Source: Candidatus Nanopelagicales bacterium
Lineage (GTDB): Bacteria; Actinomycetota; Actinomycetes; Nanopelagicales; Nanopelagicaceae
DNA length: 8,020 bases
Direction of reading: 5' to 3'
Assembly: GCA_030832365.1 (NCBI GenBank)
Contig: JAURJF010000045.1
Coordinates: forward strand, 1 to 8,020
Part shown: piece after piece, positions 5,693 through 8,020 of the stretch
How the letters are laid out: every line of letters begins with the position of its first letter
Numbering within the stretch: the first letter of the stretch is position 1
The notes under the pieces: model-generated
The model's input: only the letters and a program-made list of their open reading frames with translations
The model's database searches: none
Told to the model about the DNA's origin: nothing
Translations under genes and position numbers: made by a program

Positions 5693-6219
5693 GGCTTTGA
5701 TTTAACTACATCTTTTAGATATTGGTAGCCAGTAATAAAAGTCAGAGCGATAGCAATAGCAAGCAATATATCTCTTGGGGTATGCAGCGCCTCTGGTAGA
5801 GGCAAGATGTAGAAACCTACTGAGAAGTTCTGTAGGAGGGTCTTAATCTTTCCACCTTTACTTGCGCTAATTACTTTTCTCTTAATTACCAAAAGGCGTA
5901 GAACAGTGATTCCAACTTCACGTGTAAGAATTAAAACCGTGACCCACCAAGGCATCTTGCCTAGTATGGAAAGACCAATGAGTGCGGTCGCGATAAATGC
6001 TTTATCAGCAATCGGATCTAGAATAATTCCAAAGGATGAAATCTGATTCCAACGTCTTGCAATAATTCCATCTAGAACATCGGTCATGCCAACTATAAAG
6101 AAAGAGAGCCAAGCAATTATCTGCCAGCTTGGATCACCTCCCCCATCCTTAAACAGCGCCCAGGCGCAAAATGGAAGAGCTGCAATCCGGGCAATTGTTA
6201 GGGCGTTAGGAAGATTCAT
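5689..6219 (-). CDS. pgsA: PgsA-like CDP-alcohol phosphatidyltransferase (phosphatidylglycerophosphate synthase)
   Basis: Integral membrane enzyme that condenses CDP-diacylglycerol with glycerol-3-phosphate to give phosphatidylglycerophosphate, the committed step to phosphatidylglycerol and cardiolipin. The 176-residue product has the CDP-alcohol phosphotransferase motif in full: D47, D50, G51, A54, R55, then G64, D68 and D72 (from TDVLDGIIARRW to FGIILDPIADK), which includes the metal- and CDP-binding aspartates. It opens with MNLPNALTIARIAALP, typical of PgsA, and hydrophobic segments near 10-22, 33-46, 74-88, 92-111, 132-141 and 150-165 suggest about six membrane helices. It overlaps both rimO (ATGA at 6216-6219) and cinA (ATGA at 5689-5692), so translation of all three is coupled. 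Actinobacteria have several related enzymes, including phosphatidylinositol-phosphate synthase; the N-terminus and gene order favour PgsA. Confidence 0.93.
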   Translation of the reverse strand: MNLPNALTIARIAALPFCAWALFKDGGGDPSWQIIAWLSFFIVGMTDVLDGIIARRWNQISSFGIILDPIADKAFIATALIGLSILGKMPWWVTVLILTREVGITVLRLLVIKRKVISASKGGKIKTLLQNFSVGFYILPLPEALHTPRDILLAIAIALTFITGYQYLKDVVKSKP

Positions 6220-7616
6220 AGGCTCTGAGCAATTAAATCTGCCCCTGAAGTGTCGGTAACGATGGCATCAACATACTGACCGACTTTATAGCCAGCACTT
6301 GGACGCCCTGGGATCGTTATAAATGTACTGGAATCAACCTCTGGCCCCTGGTGCTCAGCCCTTCCCTCTTGAAGTTCTTCATCTTCAATTAAAACTCTAA
6401 CTCTCTGCCCGATTCGATCTGAGGCTTTCTGCATCACTAACTCTTCAGCGATCATTGTTAATTCACTGGTTCGCTCAGTGATAACTTGCGGATCTAACTT
6501 TCCCTCAAGGGTCAAAGCTTCAGTCTTATCTTCATCAGAGTAGGCAAATATTCCGATCGCATCAAGATTTGATGCATTTACAAAGTCAACTAGCTCTTGA
6601 TACTCACTCGCACTCTCGCCAGGAAATCCCACAATAAAGTTGGAGCGAATTCCAGCCTCTGGGCTAAGCGCTCTTATCTGAGTTATTAAGTGCAGGAACT
6701 TCTCGCCATCACCAAAGCGTCGCATTCTTCGAAGTAGGGTTCCTGCAGCATGTTGAAATGAGATATCAAAGTAGGGAACAACTTTCTCAGTGGCAATCAA
6801 GGCTTGCAGTAGCGTCGGTCTAATCTCTGCTGGTTGAAGATATGAAGCTCTAATTCTCTCGATTCCATCTATTTTTGAAAGCGCCGGGAGTAATTTCTCC
6901 ATTGCCTTCAGATCACCAAGATCTTTTCCATAAGAGGTGGTGTTCTCGCTAACTAAGAAGAGTTCGCTAACGCCATTTTCTGCAAGCCATCTAGCCTCGT
7001 TAATAATCTCATCTGGAGTTCTTGAGATAAAAGATCCTCTAAATTGTGGAATCGCGCAGAATGAACATCTGCGATCACAACCGGAGGCAATTTTTAAGGG
7101 GGCCATAGGAGAGTTAGCAAGTCTCTTCCTTGCAAAAGTGCCGCCTTGCCCCATCTTTGTATTTAACTCAACTTTCATCTCTTGCCTTGCAACTGGCGAG
7201 ATTGGAATCAAACTTCTGCGATCTCGTGGGGTGTGGGCAGGCTTTGAATTTCCAGCAAGAATATTCTGCAATCGAGTTGAAATATCTGCATAATCATCAA
7301 AACTTAATATTGCATCAGCCTCTGGCATCGCCTCTGCTAGCTCTTTTCCATATCGCTCAGCCATACAGCCCACGGCAACTACAGCCCGAAGGGTTCCATC
7401 TGCCTTCATGGAATGGGCCTCAATCAGGGCATCTACTGAGTCTTTCTTAGCTGATTCAATAAAACCGCAGGTATTTACCAGGGCAACATCAGCAGTTGCT
7501 ACATCATCAACTAATTGCCAGCCATCAGCTGCAAGTCGTCCTGCTAACTCTTCAGAATCAACATCGTTTCGCGCACAGCCCAGGGTTACTAAGGCAACGC
7601 TTTTAGGCTTGGACAC
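6216..7616 (-). CDS. rimO: RimO, ribosomal protein S12 aspartate methylthiotransferase
   Basis: Radical-SAM enzyme that adds a methylthio group to the beta-carbon of the conserved aspartate of ribosomal protein S12 (Asp89 in Escherichia coli numbering); cytosolic. The full-length 466-residue product has the UPF0004 domain cysteines C14 (VTLGCARN), C50 (VNTCGFIESAK) and C84 (AVGCMAERYG), and a radical-SAM motif GCDRRCSFCAIPQFRG with C180, C184 and C187. FQHAAGTLLRRMRR and IVGFPGES (328-335) follow, and a C-terminal TRAM domain covers about 398-464. VNTCGFIESAK and CDRRCSFCAIP distinguish it from MiaB. GTG 7616 is taken as start because it lies 13 codons before the first conserved cysteine; its Shine-Dalgarno is poor. 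It begins 29 bases after the rodZ-like gene and ends in an ATGA overlap with pgsA. The gene is intact and typical in length. Confidence 0.96.
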   Translation of the reverse strand: MSKPKSVALVTLGCARNDVDSEELAGRLAADGWQLVDDVATADVALVNTCGFIESAKKDSVDALIEAHSMKADGTLRAVVAVGCMAERYGKELAEAMPEADAILSFDDYADISTRLQNILAGNSKPAHTPRDRRSLIPISPVARQEMKVELNTKMGQGGTFARKRLANSPMAPLKIASGCDRRCSFCAIPQFRGSFISRTPDEIINEARWLAENGVSELFLVSENTTSYGKDLGDLKAMEKLLPALSKIDGIERIRASYLQPAEIRPTLLQALIATEKVVPYFDISFQHAAGTLLRRMRRFGDGEKFLHLITQIRALSPEAGIRSNFIVGFPGESASEYQELVDFVNASNLDAIGIFAYSDEDKTEALTLEGKLDPQVITERTSELTMIAEELVMQKASDRIGQRVRVLIEDEELQEGRAEHQGPEVDSSTFITIPGRPSAGYKVGQYVDAIVTDTSGADLIAQSL

Positions 7617-7645
7617 CTAGTTATTCTACAGAGAAGAGGTGAGAG

Positions 7646-8020
7646 TTAACCTTGATTAGAAGCTTGCGGACCAAATTCCAGACGTAAAACTTCACCAACT
7701 GCGCCAGCAACTCCAATATCTTCGCCATTTACCGTAAGGCTAATCGCGCCAGCATTTCCAATGACGAGATAGAGCAGTTGATTATCGGTGAAGACCCTCT
7801 CCTCGCCTTGGCGAATTCGTCCACTAAATTGTGTGGTGCCGGTGCTATCACTCACCGCAACCCAGGAAAGTCCATTGACTGCCTTAAGTCTTACCTCAAC
7901 GCCCTCTCTTATTGCAGCGCTCGGTTGGTTCTCATCCCTATTGTTACTTGGAGCAGTAATGCTGTTTTGCTCCGGTGAATCCTCTATTGAAATAATCGCT
8001 GTTCCAACAAGTGCAAAGAT
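7646..8020 (-). CDS. RodZ-like protein, C-terminal DUF4115 domain (5' end outside window)
   Basis: The last 124 residues of a membrane protein whose N-terminus lies off the right edge. The visible part starts in the end of a transmembrane helix (IFALVGTAIISI), continues through a polar, low-complexity linker (EDSPEQNSITAPSNNRDENQ), and ends in a compact beta-rich domain of DUF4115 type: VEVRLKAVNGLSWVAVSD, then FSGRIRQGEERVF, then LYLVIGNAGAISLTVNG. In RodZ-like proteins this external domain follows a cytoplasmic helix-turn-helix and a single membrane helix, and the protein links the cell-shape/division machinery to the envelope. In actinobacteria a gene of this type commonly lies between ftsK and rimO, so ftsK may lie beyond the right edge. 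The reading frame is open to the edge; an internal GTG at 7855 is inside the domain and is not the start. The helix-turn-helix itself cannot be checked here. Confidence 0.85.
   Translation of the reverse strand: MFALVGTAIISIEDSPEQNSITAPSNNRDENQPSAAIREGVEVRLKAVNGLSWVAVSDSTGTTQFSGRIRQGEERVFTDNQLLYLVIGNAGAISLTVNGEDIGVAGAVGEVLRLEFGPQASNQG

Noticed and set aside
6937..7620. Overlapping plus-strand open frames opposite rimO
   Set aside because: They are antisense to a full-length RimO with all catalytic motifs; the serine/alanine/leucine-rich translations are characteristic of shadow frames.
7646..7855. Stand-alone 69-residue gene starting at GTG 7855
   Set aside because: The same frame stays open to the window edge and encodes the rest of a DUF4115 domain and a membrane helix, so this GTG is internal to a larger partial gene.

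Overview
The window looks like a chromosomal segment from a streamlined, moderate-GC actinobacterium. GC is about 45% on a one-line spot check. The closest type by gene content and compact layout would be a freshwater acI/Nanopelagicales-like lineage, but that placement is inference. The evidence is the actinobacterial gene neighbourhood (rodZ-like DUF4115 gene, rimO, pgsA, cinA, clgR, DUF3046, recA, recX, miaB), very short spacers, ATGA overlaps and an actinobacterial-type LexA box. No tRNA, rRNA, CRISPR array or insertion sequence was seen. The longest stretch without a gene is about 153 bases.

Layout, read in the direction of transcription. On the minus strand from the right edge: the 3' end of a rodZ-like membrane gene (8020-7646), rimO (7616-6216), pgsA (6219-5689), a stand-alone CinA C-terminal-domain gene (5692-5222), clgR (5181-4909), a TetR-family regulator (4887-4354) and a DUF3046 gene (4337-4140). 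All are nearly contiguous, and rimO/pgsA and pgsA/cinA overlap as ATGA. A plus-strand cytochrome P450 (2705-4147) then converges on the DUF3046 gene, overlapping it by 8 bases. To its left, divergent from the P450, is the minus-strand recA (2551-1466), recX (1479-982) and miaB (947 to beyond the left edge) group.

Functionally, most of this is housekeeping: tRNA and ribosomal-protein methylthiolation (MiaB, RimO), phosphatidylglycerol synthesis (PgsA), NMN recycling (CinA domain), proteostasis control (ClgR), cell-shape/division scaffolding (RodZ-like) and recombination/SOS (RecA, RecX). The accessory part is the P450, probably together with the TetR regulator, placed inside the otherwise conserved clgR/DUF3046-recA neighbourhood.

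The most notable regulatory feature is the recA/P450 divergent intergenic region. It carries a perfect GAAC-N4-GTTC LexA box ending 2 bases before the P450 ATG and a separate perfect 8-bp inverted repeat. This raises the possibility that the P450 is under SOS control or responds to a second regulator. A second point is that ClgR ends in two alanines, the type of C-terminal tail by which ClpP degrades ClgR/PopR in Streptomyces.
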